A stretch of 64,000 bases of DNA, from NCBI RefSeq assembly GCF_001870465.1, contig NZ_MDGK01000015.1, forward strand, positions 558,001 to 622,000, in the 5' to 3' direction. The notes beneath the pieces were generated by a model. The model was not told the DNA's origin. It made no database searches and saw nothing but the letters and a program-made list of their open reading frames with translations. Both the position numbers and the translations under genes were made by a program. Origin of the DNA: Pseudomonas extremorientalis. GTDB lineage: Bacteria; Pseudomonadota; Gammaproteobacteria; Pseudomonadales; Pseudomonadaceae. Numbering within the stretch: the stretch's first letter is position 1; each line of letters opens with the position of its first letter. Shown one piece after another: positions 25,666 to 35,750 of the stretch.

Positions 25666-26532
25666 TCACCACTTCATTTCGCCCTTGGCGACTTTGGCGC
25701 TGAGTTCCAGCGAGCTTTCGTCGGCGAGGGTCGGGTAACGCTGTTTCATGGCCGCGATCAGGGCCGCGGAATCCTTGGCCTTGGCGGTTTCGGCGTCGAA
25801 GGCCTTGATGTAGTCGGCGGTAAATTTCACGGATTGAACAGACGGCGTACCCAGGTAATGGCCCGGGATCACGGTGCGCGGTTGCAGGTCTTCAATGCGT
25901 TGCAGGGTGGCCAGCCAGTCTTTGTGGGACTGCGCGCTCTGGGTGTCGGCCATCCACACATGAATGTTTTCGGCGACGACCACGCCACCGACCACGGCCT
26001 TGATCGAAGGGATCCACACAAAACTGCGATCCGGCTGTGGGCCGTCCAGGCCGATTACCTCCAGTTGCTGGCCTTCCAGGCTCAAGCTGTGGCCTTCGAG
26101 GACCTGCGGCACGATAGTTTTGGCTGGCTTGTCCGCAGCCATTTTCGGGCCCCAGAACTCAAGCTTGCCGGCGACGGTGGCCTTGATGTGATCGACCACC
26201 GGTTGCGGCGCCAGCACCTTGGCGTCGGGGAAGGCGGTGGTGAGGGTGTCGAGGCCGAAGTAGTAGTCCGGGTCGCCGTGGCTGATGTAGATGGTGGTCA
26301 GGTGTTTGCCGCTGGCGCGGATCTTCTGCACCAGTTGTTCGGCCTGGCCTTTGCCGAACTGGGCGTCGACCAGGATCGCATCCCTTGCGCCGCTGACCAG
26401 CACCGAGGTGACCGGGAAGATCGCGGCGTCGCCAGGGTTGTACACGTCCAGCTTCAGCTCGGCGGCGGCCGCGTGGGCGGCGAAGGCCAGGGCGGCGGTG
26501 GCCAGGGTCAGGCGCTTGAGGGTTGGGAACAT
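25666..26532 (-). CDS. Secreted metallo-beta-lactamase-fold protein with altered metal motif
   Basis: 288 residues with a signal peptide (1-24, cut in the AHAAAAE region). The alpha-beta-beta-alpha fold is recognisable from VTSVLVSG, ILVDAQFG and the late VIPGHYLG, but the signature HxHxDH reads HGDPDYY (85-91): the second His is Asp and the last His is Tyr. A group of periplasmic relatives has this form, so it is probably a family trait rather than a mutation, with one or no catalytic metal of the usual kind. Function unknown. Divergent from a LysR gene. Confidence 0.78.
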   Translation of the reverse strand: MFPTLKRLTLATAALAFAAHAAAAELKLDVYNPGDAAIFPVTSVLVSGARDAILVDAQFGKGQAEQLVQKIRASGKHLTTIYISHGDPDYYFGLDTLTTAFPDAKVLAPQPVVDHIKATVAGKLEFWGPKMAADKPAKTIVPQVLEGHSLSLEGQQLEVIGLDGPQPDRSFVWIPSIKAVVGGVVVAENIHVWMADTQSAQSHKDWLATLQRIEDLQPRTVIPGHYLGTPSVQSVKFTADYIKAFDAETAKAKDSAALIAAMKQRYPTLADESSLELSAKVAKGEMKW

Positions 26533-26541
26533 CGGGCAGCT

Positions 26542-26605
26542 CCAGCATCGGTAAAGGATGCACAGAGCTTAGTTGCACAAAACTAGACTAAAAATGCGAT
26601 GCTGG
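26542..26605. promoter_or_regulatory. Inverted repeat flanking the LysR/MBL divergent promoter region
   Basis: CCAGCATCG (26542-26550) and CGATGCTGG (26597-26605) are exact complements 46 bases apart in the 104-base intergenic region. Between them lies TTAGTTGCACAAAACTAGACTAAA, with half-sites TTAGT and ACTAA. Likely binding area of the LysR protein; a looping pair is possible. Confidence 0.4.
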
Positions 26606-26636
26606 GACATAGTTTGTTTCTGAAATCGGGCAAATC

Positions 26637-27542
26637 ATGGACCGTCTCCAAGCAATGCGCGTGTTTGTCACCGTGGTGGACCTGGGCAGTCAGTCCGCCG
26701 CCGCCGATCATCTGGACCTGTCGCGCCCGGTGGTGTCGCGCTACCTGGCCGAGCTGGAAGACTGGGTCGGCGCACGCCTGCTGCACCGCACCACGCGCAA
26801 GCTCAGCCTTACGGCGGCCGGCGGCGAAACCTTGCCGCGCTGCCGACAATTGCTGGACCTGTGCTGCGATATGCAAGCCGCCGTCAGCGAGCCGGATGAC
26901 GCGCCCCGTGGCCTGCTGCGCCTGAGCGTCAGCACCTCGTTCGGCCAGGCGCAATTGGCCGCAGCCATCGCCGAGTACGTCAAGCGTTACCCGTTGGTAA
27001 CCGTCGATCTGCAAATGCTCGACCGCACGGTGAACCTGGTGGATGAGCGCATCGACCTGGCCATCCGCACCAGTAACGACCTGGACCCCAATCTCATTGC
27101 GCGCCGCCTGACCCTGTGTCGCTCGGTGGTGTGCGCCTCGCCGGCGTACCTGCTGGAGCATCCAGCCCCGCAGAAAGTCGAAGACCTGGCCGGGCACAAC
27201 TGCCTCACCCATTCCTATTTCGGCAAGAGCCTGTGGCATTTCGAAGAGCGGGGCGAGCAGGTCTCGGTGCCCATCACCGGCAACATCACGTCCAACGAGG
27301 CCAGCACCTTGTTGCGCGTGACGCTGGCCGGGGCCGGCGTGTCGATGCTGCCTACTTACCAGGCCGGCGATTACCTCCGCCGTGGCGAACTGGTGCGCCT
27401 GCTGCCCGACGCCGAGCCCCGGCAGATGAACATCTACGCGGTGTATGCGTCGCGCAAGCACATGCCGTCGGCACTGCGCAGCCTGTTGGATTTTCTGGTG
27501 CTGAGGTTTCCGGAGGAGCCTGCGTGGGACGTCGGTCTGTAG
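26637..27542 (+). CDS. LysR-family regulator (CrgA/DmlR-like)
   Basis: 301 residues. MDRLQAMRVFVTVVDLGSQS and HTH AAADHLDLSRPVVSRYLAEL; the effector domain has the DLAIRTSNDLDPNLIARRL pattern frequent in the CrgA group. Divergent from the MBL-fold/reductase pair, which it probably regulates. Many members sense electrophiles or aromatic aldehydes, but the ligand cannot be told here. Confidence 0.86.
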   Translation: MDRLQAMRVFVTVVDLGSQSAAADHLDLSRPVVSRYLAELEDWVGARLLHRTTRKLSLTAAGGETLPRCRQLLDLCCDMQAAVSEPDDAPRGLLRLSVSTSFGQAQLAAAIAEYVKRYPLVTVDLQMLDRTVNLVDERIDLAIRTSNDLDPNLIARRLTLCRSVVCASPAYLLEHPAPQKVEDLAGHNCLTHSYFGKSLWHFEERGEQVSVPITGNITSNEASTLLRVTLAGAGVSMLPTYQAGDYLRRGELVRLLPDAEPRQMNIYAVYASRKHMPSALRSLLDFLVLRFPEEPAWDVGL

Positions 27543-27640
27543 GGCGACATAAACCTGTTGAATGTCGCCCGATAATGGCAACTCGCCCTGGTTGACCTAT
27601 GCTTTAAACAGCACCGTTTAGATCCGCAGAGGTCTGTGCC

Positions 27641-27817
27641 ATGAGCATTAAAACCAGAAAATACCTGATGATTGTCACCCTGTGCGCCATCGCCAGCGCG
27701 CTTTACGGGACCGCTGCCTACCGTGTTGAACTGACCCGCATGCAGCCGACTTTTGCGATCAGCTGCCATCAGGACCAATGCGTGCCGCATACCGGCAGTT
27801 TCAGTGCGCTCAGGTAA
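27641..27817 (+). CDS. Small membrane-anchored or secreted protein of 58 residues
   Basis: ATG 27641 with AGAGG upstream. A positively charged start (MSIKTRKY), one hydrophobic segment (8-26) and a short periplasmic tail with two cysteines (Cys42, Cys47) that could form a disulfide. It overlaps the convergent pobR 3' end by 8 bases. No family recognised. The N-terminal pattern of charge then helix supports a real gene. Confidence 0.55.
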   Translation: MSIKTRKYLMIVTLCAIASALYGTAAYRVELTRMQPTFAISCHQDQCVPHTGSFSALR

Positions 27818-28688
27818 TCGGCTGTTGAGCCTTGAGTTGCTCGCGAAACGCCTTGGGTGAGAACCCGACCCGTCGGCGGAACAGCCGCGAGAAGTTGGTC
27901 GGGTCGGAAAAACCCAGCACTTCCGACATTTCATTGATGGTCATGCTGGTGTAGGTCAGCAGGCGCTTGGCCTCCAGCAATTGGCGGTCGTGCATGATCT
28001 GCAGCGCAGGCTGACCCCCCAGTTCCCGGCATGTGCCGTTGAGGTGTGACACCGAGATGCCCAGCTTGTGGGCCAGATCCTCGATCTTCGGGTGTTCGCG
28101 GTAATGCTGCTCGACCAGTTGGGTGAAGCGGCGGAAGTATTCACGCCCCCTCGGCGCCCGTGGGTGGCGCTTCTGGATGGCCTGGCGGCTGATCCACACC
28201 AGCAGCACGCTGACCAGCGCGTGCATCATCATGTCCCTGGCCGGTTGTGCGTCGGCGTATTCATCCTGCAAGCGGGCGAACTGGCTGTTCAGGTAATCAC
28301 TGTCCTTGCCCGCCGGGTAACTGCCCAGGGACTGCAGACCGTCCACCGTCGCCCCCAGTTGTGTCTGCAGGTGGCTGACCAGCGGCGCCGCGAGGGTTAC
28401 CACGTAGCCTTCGACATCCTCGGGAAACCGAAAACCGTGCACGCACAGCGGCGGCAGGACTTGCAGCGTCGCTTCGTTCAGCGTGGTGCGCTGCCCTTCG
28501 ATTTCCAATTGTGCCTGACCTTTGTGCACATACAGCAACTGGCACAGATCCGCGTGCCGGTGGGGCTGGATTTCCCACTGGTATTCCCGACTGCGCCGGG
28601 AAATGGTTTCGCAGTGCAACAAATCGGGCGTCGGCCATTGCTGGTGTTCCCCGTAAAGCTTGAAGACCGGAATCGCGGTTTTGGTCAT
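27810..28688 (-). CDS. pobR: PobR-type AraC-family activator
   Basis: 292 residues: N-terminal cupin-like ligand domain (about 20-110, QPHRHADLCQLLYVHKGQAQ) and a C-terminal double HTH of the AraC/XylS type (190-285, ending in GFSDPTNFSRLFRRRVGFSPKAFR when read in two pieces). Divergent from pobA across 180 bases. PobR proteins activate pobA when 4-hydroxybenzoate is present. The Acinetobacter PobR is of the IclR type; the AraC type is the one found in Pseudomonas. Confidence 0.88.
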   Translation of the reverse strand: MTKTAIPVFKLYGEHQQWPTPDLLHCETISRRSREYQWEIQPHRHADLCQLLYVHKGQAQLEIEGQRTTLNEATLQVLPPLCVHGFRFPEDVEGYVVTLAAPLVSHLQTQLGATVDGLQSLGSYPAGKDSDYLNSQFARLQDEYADAQPARDMMMHALVSVLLVWISRQAIQKRHPRAPRGREYFRRFTQLVEQHYREHPKIEDLAHKLGISVSHLNGTCRELGGQPALQIMHDRQLLEAKRLLTYTSMTINEMSEVLGFSDPTNFSRLFRRRVGFSPKAFREQLKAQQPIT

Positions 28689-28793
28689 GGTTTCAATCCG
28701 ATACTCAGGAGAGTGGTGCGGTAATCGCCCCGATTGGCAAAAAGCGCAGGCTTTGGCTCAGTTTTCACCTTCTTATGCCGGCCACTCAAGTGA

Positions 28794-30062
<1,269 letters not shown>

Positions 30063-30074
30063 CCTGCTATCGTA

Positions 30075-30118
30075 TCGAGCATTCCCGCGGGCCGCCTTTC
30101 CCCGCGGGCCCTGCTCGA
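30075..30118 (+). terminator. Long hairpin after pobA that reaches the next gene's ribosome binding site
   Basis: TCGAGCA (30075-30081) pairs with TGCTCGA (30112-30118), and inside it CCCGCGGG pairs with a second CCCGCGGG. No U-run follows, so termination is not certain. The GAAGG ribosome site of the following exporter gene (30117-30121) begins in the outer stem, so the hairpin could also limit its translation. Confidence 0.5.
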
Positions 30119-30128
30119 AGGTCTTGCC

Positions 30129-31646
30129 GTGACGCACCTCAATCAGCCCGTTCCGCCGCTGCCCGCCGTGCGCAGCATCCTCGCCTCACTGATGATGGCG
30201 ATCTTCCTGGGGGCCTTGGACCAGACGATTGTCGCCGTGTCCATGCCCGCGATCTCCGCTCGATTCCATGACGTCAACCTGCTGGCCTGGGTCATCTCCG
30301 GCTACATGGTGGCGATGACCGTGGCGGTGCCGATCTACGGCAAGCTGGGCGACCTGTACGGGCGGCGGCCAATGATGCTGATCGGCATGGGCCTGTTTAC
30401 CCTGGCCTCGCTGTTCTGCGGCATGGCGCAAAGCATGGAGCAACTGGTGCTGGCGCGGATCCTCCAGGGCATCGGCGCGGGCGGCATGATCTCGGTGAGC
30501 CAGGCGATCATCGGTGACATCATCCCGCCCCGCGAACGCGGGCGCTACCAGGGCTATTTCAGCAGCATGTACGCGGTGGCCAGCGTCGCCGGGCCTGTGC
30601 TCGGCGGCTACATGACCGAGTACCTGTCGTGGCGCTGGGTATTCCTGATCAACCTGCCATTGGGCGCCGGCGCCTGGTACGTGGCCCATCGCACGCTGGT
30701 GGGGCTGCCGGTGCCGCAGCGCAAGCCGATCATCGATTACCTCGGCACGTTGCTGATGATCATCGGCCTGACCGCTTTGTTGCTGGGCATTACCGAAATC
30801 GGCCAGGGCCATCATTGGCGCGACGATCAGGTGCTCGGCTTGCTGGCGTGTGCGCTAGTGGCGTTAACCGTGTTTGTCTGGCATGAGCGGCGCGCCCGGG
30901 AGCCGTTGTTGCCGATGCATCTGTTCGCCAACCGCAGCGCGGTGTTGTGCTGGTGCACGATTTTCTTCACCAGCTTCCAGGCGATTTCCCTGACGGTGCT
31001 GATGCCGCTGCGCTTTCAGACGGTGACCGGCTCAGGCGCTGACAGCGCGGCCCTGCACCTGCTGCCCCTGGCGATGGGCTTGCCGATGGGCGCCTATTTT
31101 GCCGGGCGCATGACCTCGGTGACCGGTCGTTATAAACCGATGATCCTCAGTGGCGCCTTGCTGAGCCCCTTTGCGATTCTTGGCATGGCCTTGAGCGCGC
31201 CCCAGGCGGTGGGGCTGACGGCGATGTTCATGTTGCTGTGCGGGATCGCGGCCGGCATGCAATTCCCCACTTCGCTGGTGGGCACGCAGAACTCGGTGGA
31301 ACAACGCGACATCGGCGTCGCCACCAGCACCACCAACCTGTTCCGTTCCCTGGGCGGGGCGGTAGGGGTGGCGTGCATGTCGGCGCTGTTGCTGGCGCTG
31401 CTGCAGGACTCCAGCTTCGCCCACCTGGCCAGCGGTGCGCTGGTGGCCGAGGGCAGTTCCGGCAACGTGCTGCTCGACGGCCTCAACGCCGCCCCCGGCC
31501 CGGCGCAGGACGCCCTGCGCGGGGAACTGGCGGTGACCTTCCGGCATTTGTTGATGGTGAGCGCAGCGGTGTCGCTGCTGGGGCTCGCGGCCGCAATCGC
31601 AATGCCCAACCGGGTACTGCGCGGCCGTGAAGACAACGCTAAATAA
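30129..31646 (+). CDS. MFS exporter, DHA2 (14-TM) family
   Basis: 505 residues with 14 hydrophobic segments. Motif A GKLGDLYGRRPM, motif C-like GPVLGGYMTEYLSWRWVFLI and LDQTIVAVSMPAI at helix 1 mark a QacA/EmrB-type drug:H+ antiporter. GTG start after GAAGG. It follows pobA by 66 bases in the same direction, so it may export aromatic acids or pathway intermediates; the hairpin between them suggests separate control. Confidence 0.86.
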   Translation: MTHLNQPVPPLPAVRSILASLMMAIFLGALDQTIVAVSMPAISARFHDVNLLAWVISGYMVAMTVAVPIYGKLGDLYGRRPMMLIGMGLFTLASLFCGMAQSMEQLVLARILQGIGAGGMISVSQAIIGDIIPPRERGRYQGYFSSMYAVASVAGPVLGGYMTEYLSWRWVFLINLPLGAGAWYVAHRTLVGLPVPQRKPIIDYLGTLLMIIGLTALLLGITEIGQGHHWRDDQVLGLLACALVALTVFVWHERRAREPLLPMHLFANRSAVLCWCTIFFTSFQAISLTVLMPLRFQTVTGSGADSAALHLLPLAMGLPMGAYFAGRMTSVTGRYKPMILSGALLSPFAILGMALSAPQAVGLTAMFMLLCGIAAGMQFPTSLVGTQNSVEQRDIGVATSTTNLFRSLGGAVGVACMSALLLALLQDSSFAHLASGALVAEGSSGNVLLDGLNAAPGPAQDALRGELAVTFRHLLMVSAAVSLLGLAAAIAMPNRVLRGREDNAK

Positions 31647-31661
31647 CCGGCAGGACACCAT

Positions 31662-32501
31662 TCACGGGCTGTAGTAACCCACCGCCACCATGAAATGCCC
31701 GGCCTTGCGCACATACGCATGCTTGTTCTCGACCTTGTCGGTCACCGGGTTTTTCCAGCGGTACTTGTATTCGCCCTGGTCCTGCTCGGTCATCAGCTTC
31801 AGGATCGGCTCGCCCACCGGCTTGCCGTCGGGGTCCTTGATCTTGCTGAAGTCGGTGTTGATCAGGCGCAGGTTGGTGCCATGGGCCACATAGCGCTGGG
31901 TATCGAGGTCGACCACGAACACGTAGAGGTCATCCTGCAGGAAACCGCCCTGCAAGGAATTGATGGCCTTGAGCGTGCCGGCTTCATCCTTGAGCAGTGC
32001 GTTCACCGCCTTGTTGCGCAGGGCCCGGGCCTGTTCCGGAGTGGCCCGGGGCAGGTAGTAACCCACCGCCAGGATGCGTTCGCCCACGCGTTGATAAAAC
32101 ACGTGCTTGTGCTCGACCTTGCCGTCGTTCCAGTTCTGCCAGCGGTAATCGGCCTGTTGGATGCCCTGGCCTTCCGGCACCTTGAGCGCGTCCTTGAATG
32201 ACTGGCGCAACTCCGGCCCGAGCACCTCGGACACGTCGCGGCCGATCAAGGCGGAAGAGGGCCCGCCACTGGCCAGCAGCACGCCCCGGGTGTCGACCAC
32301 GAACACATAGCGGTCATGGTCGACAAACTCGCCCTGGCGACTGAAGGCGGCAAACGCCTTGTCGCCATTGCCCTGGTAGTAAGCCAAGGCTTTTTCCAGC
32401 AGCGCCTTGGCGGCCTGGGCGTCCTCATCCTGAGCCGTTGCGGCGTGCACCTGGCTGAAACACAACAGCAGCAGCCAGGTGGTTCGAAGCAGTGCCTTCA
32501 T
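31662..32501 (-). CDS. Periplasmic protein with two single-Cache domains
   Basis: 279 residues. Signal peptide 1-20 (MKALLRTTWLLLLCFSQVHA). Two homologous halves follow, each with a long helix and a beta core carrying DRYVFVVDTRG / DLYVFVVDLDT, a KxPxG-type loop, YRWQNW / YKYRWKNP and VGYY(L/S)P. Such domains normally form the sensor part of chemoreceptors, but here no membrane or signalling domain is attached, so it is a free ligand-binding protein. It lies 54 bases behind cynS and probably belongs to the cyanate operon. Ligand unknown. Confidence 0.8.
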   Translation of the reverse strand: MKALLRTTWLLLLCFSQVHAATAQDEDAQAAKALLEKALAYYQGNGDKAFAAFSRQGEFVDHDRYVFVVDTRGVLLASGGPSSALIGRDVSEVLGPELRQSFKDALKVPEGQGIQQADYRWQNWNDGKVEHKHVFYQRVGERILAVGYYLPRATPEQARALRNKAVNALLKDEAGTLKAINSLQGGFLQDDLYVFVVDLDTQRYVAHGTNLRLINTDFSKIKDPDGKPVGEPILKLMTEQDQGEYKYRWKNPVTDKVENKHAYVRKAGHFMVAVGYYSP

Positions 32502-32555
32502 TACCCGTCCCTCGATCTTGTTGGTGTGACAAGAGCGTAGACGGTCGCGGGCCAC

Positions 32556-33026
32556 TCAGAAGGGTTTGGTCGGCAGGTACTTGCCATCCAGGGTGATCAC
32601 AGCGCGCGAGCCGCCGTCCGGGTCCTCGACCTTCTTGATGTCCAGCTTGAAATTGATCGCACTGATGATGCCGTCACCGAATTGCTCGTGGACCAGCGCC
32701 TTGAGGGTCGAGCCGTAGACCTGGAGCATTTCGTAGAAGCGATACATTGTCGGGTCCGTCGGCACGCCGCCGGGGAAGCTGCCGCGCAGGGGCACGCTTT
32801 GCAGCAGGCGGCTGGCGTCCTGGTCCAGGCCGAGTTTGTCGCACACTACATCAGCGGCCTCCTTGGGCAACGGGTGCTGGCCGAGCAGGGCGGCGGTGAC
32901 AAATGCCAGGCTCAGCCCGGTGCCGTCGGTGAGGTCCTGCCAGGACAGGTTCTTGCGCGCCTTGAGTTCGATCACGGTATCGGCCAGGGCCAGGCGTGGG
33001 GTTTGGGCGAAGTGGGATTGCAACAT
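32556..33026 (-). CDS. cynS: Cyanate hydratase (cyanase)
   Basis: 156 residues, the standard cyanase length. Cyanate reacts with bicarbonate to give carbamate, then ammonia and CO2. The catalytic trio sits at the same positions as in E. coli: Arg96 and Glu99 in YRFYEM and Ser122 in ISAINFK. The N-terminal five-helix HTH-like part is intact. Follows cynT by 27 bases with an AGAGGAC ribosome site; the decamer works in the cytoplasm. Confidence 0.96.
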   Translation of the reverse strand: MLQSHFAQTPRLALADTVIELKARKNLSWQDLTDGTGLSLAFVTAALLGQHPLPKEAADVVCDKLGLDQDASRLLQSVPLRGSFPGGVPTDPTMYRFYEMLQVYGSTLKALVHEQFGDGIISAINFKLDIKKVEDPDGGSRAVITLDGKYLPTKPF

Positions 33027-33053
33027 GGTGGTGTCCTCTTTGGTTGGAATAGG

Positions 33054-33683
33054 TCAGGCAGCGTGAATCTGATCCAGCAGCGACACAAAGCCACCGCTGC
33101 GTTCGTCCAGGGCGTCGATGGCACCGGTCTCGATGTCGTACACCCAGCCATGCAGGTTCAGCCGGCCTTGCCCGAGCGCCAGGGCGACCGAAGGGTGGGT
33201 CTTGAGGTTGGCCAGTTGCGCGATCACGTTTTCGCGCACCAATGAACTCAGGCGGGCGGCGTCCGAGGCATGCTCGCGGGCGGCGTTGATCAGCCTGGCC
33301 GACTCGGCGTGGCGCAGCCAGTTGGCCACGGCCGGCAGGTGGTCCAGGCATTTGCAGGTGGAGATCGCGGTCATGGCGCCGCAGTCGGAATGGCCGCAGA
33401 TCACGATGTCGCGCACCCCCAGCACCGCCACTGCGTATTCGACCGTGGCCGACACACCGCCAGGCTCCGGGCCGTAGGACGGCACGATGTTGCCGGCGTT
33501 GCGGATCACGAACAGATCGCCGGGTTCCTGCTGGGTCAGCAGTTCCGGGACCACCCGGCTGTCGGAACAGGACACGAACAACGTGCCGGGGTTCTGGGTG
33601 GTGGCCAGGTGTTTGAACAGGTCGCTGCGTTGGCCAAAGGCTTCTGACTGGAACTTGCGAAAGCCGTTGATGAGGTCTTGCAT
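33054..33683 (-). CDS. cynT: Beta-class carbonic anhydrase of the cyanate operon
   Basis: 209 residues. Zinc ligands and catalytic dyad: CSDSR (Cys, Asp, Arg) and GHSDCGA (His, Cys). It replenishes the bicarbonate that cyanase consumes, trapping the CO2 made. ATG 33683 is preceded by AAGGAGAA; ten earlier in-frame codons are not part of the family. First gene of the minus-strand operon cynT-cynS-Cache, divergent from cynR. Confidence 0.93.
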   Translation of the reverse strand: MQDLINGFRKFQSEAFGQRSDLFKHLATTQNPGTLFVSCSDSRVVPELLTQQEPGDLFVIRNAGNIVPSYGPEPGGVSATVEYAVAVLGVRDIVICGHSDCGAMTAISTCKCLDHLPAVANWLRHAESARLINAAREHASDAARLSSLVRENVIAQLANLKTHPSVALALGQGRLNLHGWVYDIETGAIDALDERSGGFVSLLDQIHAA

Positions 33684-33727
33684 GGGGTTCTCCTTGCGTC
33701 GCTGATGGGGCAAGGATGGAAGTTTTC

Positions 33728-33782
33728 AGCTATAGCGTCCAAGACCGGCTTATTATGGTTTCCATAAGTCATGCCTATAGCT
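33728..33782. promoter_or_regulatory. cynR-cynT operator region
   Basis: Two nested inverted repeats in the 111-base divergent gap: AGCTATAG (33728-33735) with CTATAGCT (33775-33782), and within it CTTAT (33749-33753) with ATAAG (33764-33768), spacing 10, the T-N11-A form bound by LysR proteins. The outer arm also overlaps the cynR ribosome site region. Confidence 0.5.
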
Positions 33783-33794
33783 GGAGGGCCGCCG

Positions 33795-34661
33795 ATGCTG
33801 TTGCGCCATATCCGTTACCTGCTGGCCGTTGCCGAGTACCGTAATTTCACCCGCGCTGCCGAGGCGCTGCACGTGTCGCAGCCGACCTTGTCGCAACAGA
33901 TCAAACAGCTGGAAGACACCCTCGGCGCGCCGTTGCTGGACCGCTCCGGGCGCAGTGTCAGCCTCACCGATGCCGGCGCCGCCTATGCGCGCTTTGCGCG
34001 CCTGGCCCTGCAGGACCTGCAGGCCGGCACGCGGGCCATGCATGACGTGCAGGACTTGAGCCGGGGCAGCCTGCGCCTGGCGATGACGCCGACCTTCACC
34101 GCGTACCTGATCGGCCCTTTGTTGGCGCGGTTCAACGCCCTGTATCCGGGAATCACCCTGAGCATCGAAGAATTGACCCAGGATCGCATGGAAACCGCGC
34201 TCACCGAGGACCTGCTGGATATCGGCATCGGTTTTACCGGCGAGCATCTGCCGGACATCGAGTGCGAAGGGCTGTTTGCCGAAGCGTTGAGCGTGGTGGT
34301 GGGGGCCGGCCATCCAGGGGGGGAAGACCGGCAGTGGCTGGAGCAGCCGATGGTATTGCTCAACTCAGGCTTTGCGACGCGGCGCTACATCGATGGCTAT
34401 TGCCGCGAGCAAGGGGTAAAGCCGTTGATTGCGATGGAGGCCAACTCCATCAGTGCGATCATCGAAATCGTGCGCAACACCCACCTGGCAACCATCCTGC
34501 CCAGCGCGATTGCCCAGGCCCAGCCGGAGTTGCGCGCGGTCGCCCTTGAACCTGCGTTACCGCAACGCAATGTGGCACTGCTCAGTCGCCGGGGCGCCTA
34601 TCGCAGCGCCGCGTGCCGGGCCTTTGTCGCGTTGATCAAGGCGCCGCCAGCCACTGGTTGA
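33795..34661 (+). CDS. cynR: CynR-type LysR regulator
   Basis: 288 residues. MLLRHIRYLLAVAEYRNFTR and HTH AAEALHVSQPTLSQQIKQLE are the CynR pattern; cyanate is the known inducer in E. coli. ATG 33795 follows TGGAGG; eight earlier codons are set aside. Divergent from cynTS, whose expression it should activate. The 3' end overlaps the convergent binding-protein gene by 26 bases. Confidence 0.9.
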   Translation: MLLRHIRYLLAVAEYRNFTRAAEALHVSQPTLSQQIKQLEDTLGAPLLDRSGRSVSLTDAGAAYARFARLALQDLQAGTRAMHDVQDLSRGSLRLAMTPTFTAYLIGPLLARFNALYPGITLSIEELTQDRMETALTEDLLDIGIGFTGEHLPDIECEGLFAEALSVVVGAGHPGGEDRQWLEQPMVLLNSGFATRRYIDGYCREQGVKPLIAMEANSISAIIEIVRNTHLATILPSAIAQAQPELRAVALEPALPQRNVALLSRRGAYRSAACRAFVALIKAPPATG

Positions 34662-35406
34662 CGATGCCGTCGTACACGCCGGTGGCGACGCTCAGGTGCA
34701 GCCACTGGTCGACGTAGCTCTTCCACGCCACGTCATCGCGGGGCAGCAGGAAGGCTTTCTCGCTGTATTGCATCTGCCGTTCCGGGTTGACCGCGCACAG
34801 CCCGGGCTTGAGCTTTTGCTGGTAACGCGCTTCGCTGGCGTCGGTGATCATCACGTCGGCCTTGCCGGCCAGCAGTTCGTCAAAGATGGTCACGTTGTCG
34901 TGCAAACGGATTTGCGCCTGGCCCAGATGGGCACGGGCAAACACTTCGTTGGTGCCGCCCGCCGGTTCGATCACGCGCACATTCGGCTGGTTGATCTGCT
35001 CGACACTCTGGTAACGCTGCACGTCGGCACAGCGCACCAGGGGGATCTTGCCGTCGACGCCGAGGGCCTGGCTGAAGAAGGCTTTTTTCTGGCGCTCCAG
35101 GGACACCGAAATGCCGCCCACGGCGATGTCGCAGCGCTGGGCGAGGAAGTCCGGCATCAGGCTTTTCCAGGTGGTGGGCACCCAGTGGATCTTGGCGTTG
35201 AGGCTCTTGGCCAGGGATTCGGCCATGGCAATGTCGATGCCTTCATAGGTGCCGTCGGCGCGCAGCGAGGTGTAGGGCTTGTAGTCACCGGTGGTGCAGA
35301 CGGTGAGTGTGCCGCGCTCGAGCACCTGGTCAAGGCGCGAGGGCGCGGTGTCGGCCACGGCGCTGGTGGCCAGGCCGAGTACACACAGGGCGAAAAGAGC
35401 TTTCAT
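34636..35406 (-). CDS. Periplasmic transporter substrate-binding-domain protein, PheC (cyclohexadienyl dehydratase)-like
   Basis: 256 residues with a signal peptide (1-18, cut after VADT region). The fold is the type-2 amino-acid binding protein: LTVCTTGDYKPYT, GIDIAMAESLAKSL, DIAVGGISVSLERQKKAFFS and GGTNEVFARAHL. It runs close to Pseudomonas PheC, a binding-protein-like enzyme that converts prephenate or arogenate. No ABC genes are adjacent, in favour of enzyme over transporter; but substrate-only function cannot be excluded. Whether the catalytic Glu/Lys residues of PheC are kept needs alignment. Confidence 0.72.
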   Translation of the reverse strand: MKALFALCVLGLATSAVADTAPSRLDQVLERGTLTVCTTGDYKPYTSLRADGTYEGIDIAMAESLAKSLNAKIHWVPTTWKSLMPDFLAQRCDIAVGGISVSLERQKKAFFSQALGVDGKIPLVRCADVQRYQSVEQINQPNVRVIEPAGGTNEVFARAHLGQAQIRLHDNVTIFDELLAGKADVMITDASEARYQQKLKPGLCAVNPERQMQYSEKAFLLPRDDVAWKSYVDQWLHLSVATGVYDGIVNQWLAAP

Positions 35407-35750
35407 GCGGTCGAGTCCTTGGGCATGGTCGGGGCGGCCATTATTTCCAGCGTGGGGCAGGGTGGCAAGGCACGCTGAATGTTTAGCCAAGTTGCAACCA
35501 AACTCCGTCAACCCTGAATTTAATTGCCCTGTGCCGGCGTGTGACGCTGGTAGTTATCTCTTGCACTGTGATCCCCGCATGGACGGCTCCTCCGACACTC
35601 ACTCCGCGAAACTGCCGTCCGCCCTCGCGTTCTGGGCCCTGTTCCACTGCCGGCACGCCCGCCCACCAGATACCGCATTCCTACGTTGATCCATCCCGTT
35701 CGATGGCGTGCACCTGCGCGCCTGCCCGACCCCTACGTATGAGAATGCCC
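35407..35750. other. Intergenic region, no gene seen
   Basis: 344 bases between the divergent PheC-like and glutamine-synthetase-like genes. It must hold both promoters. An AT-rich patch (35516-35530) and the low-G+C stretch to 35570 are the likeliest promoter area. I see no convincing palindrome, RNA hairpin or small frame with a ribosome site. Confidence 0.5.

Noticed and set aside
31662..32501. Chemoreceptor gene
   Set aside because: The Cache halves are not followed by a membrane helix or a methyl-accepting domain; the frame ends cleanly.
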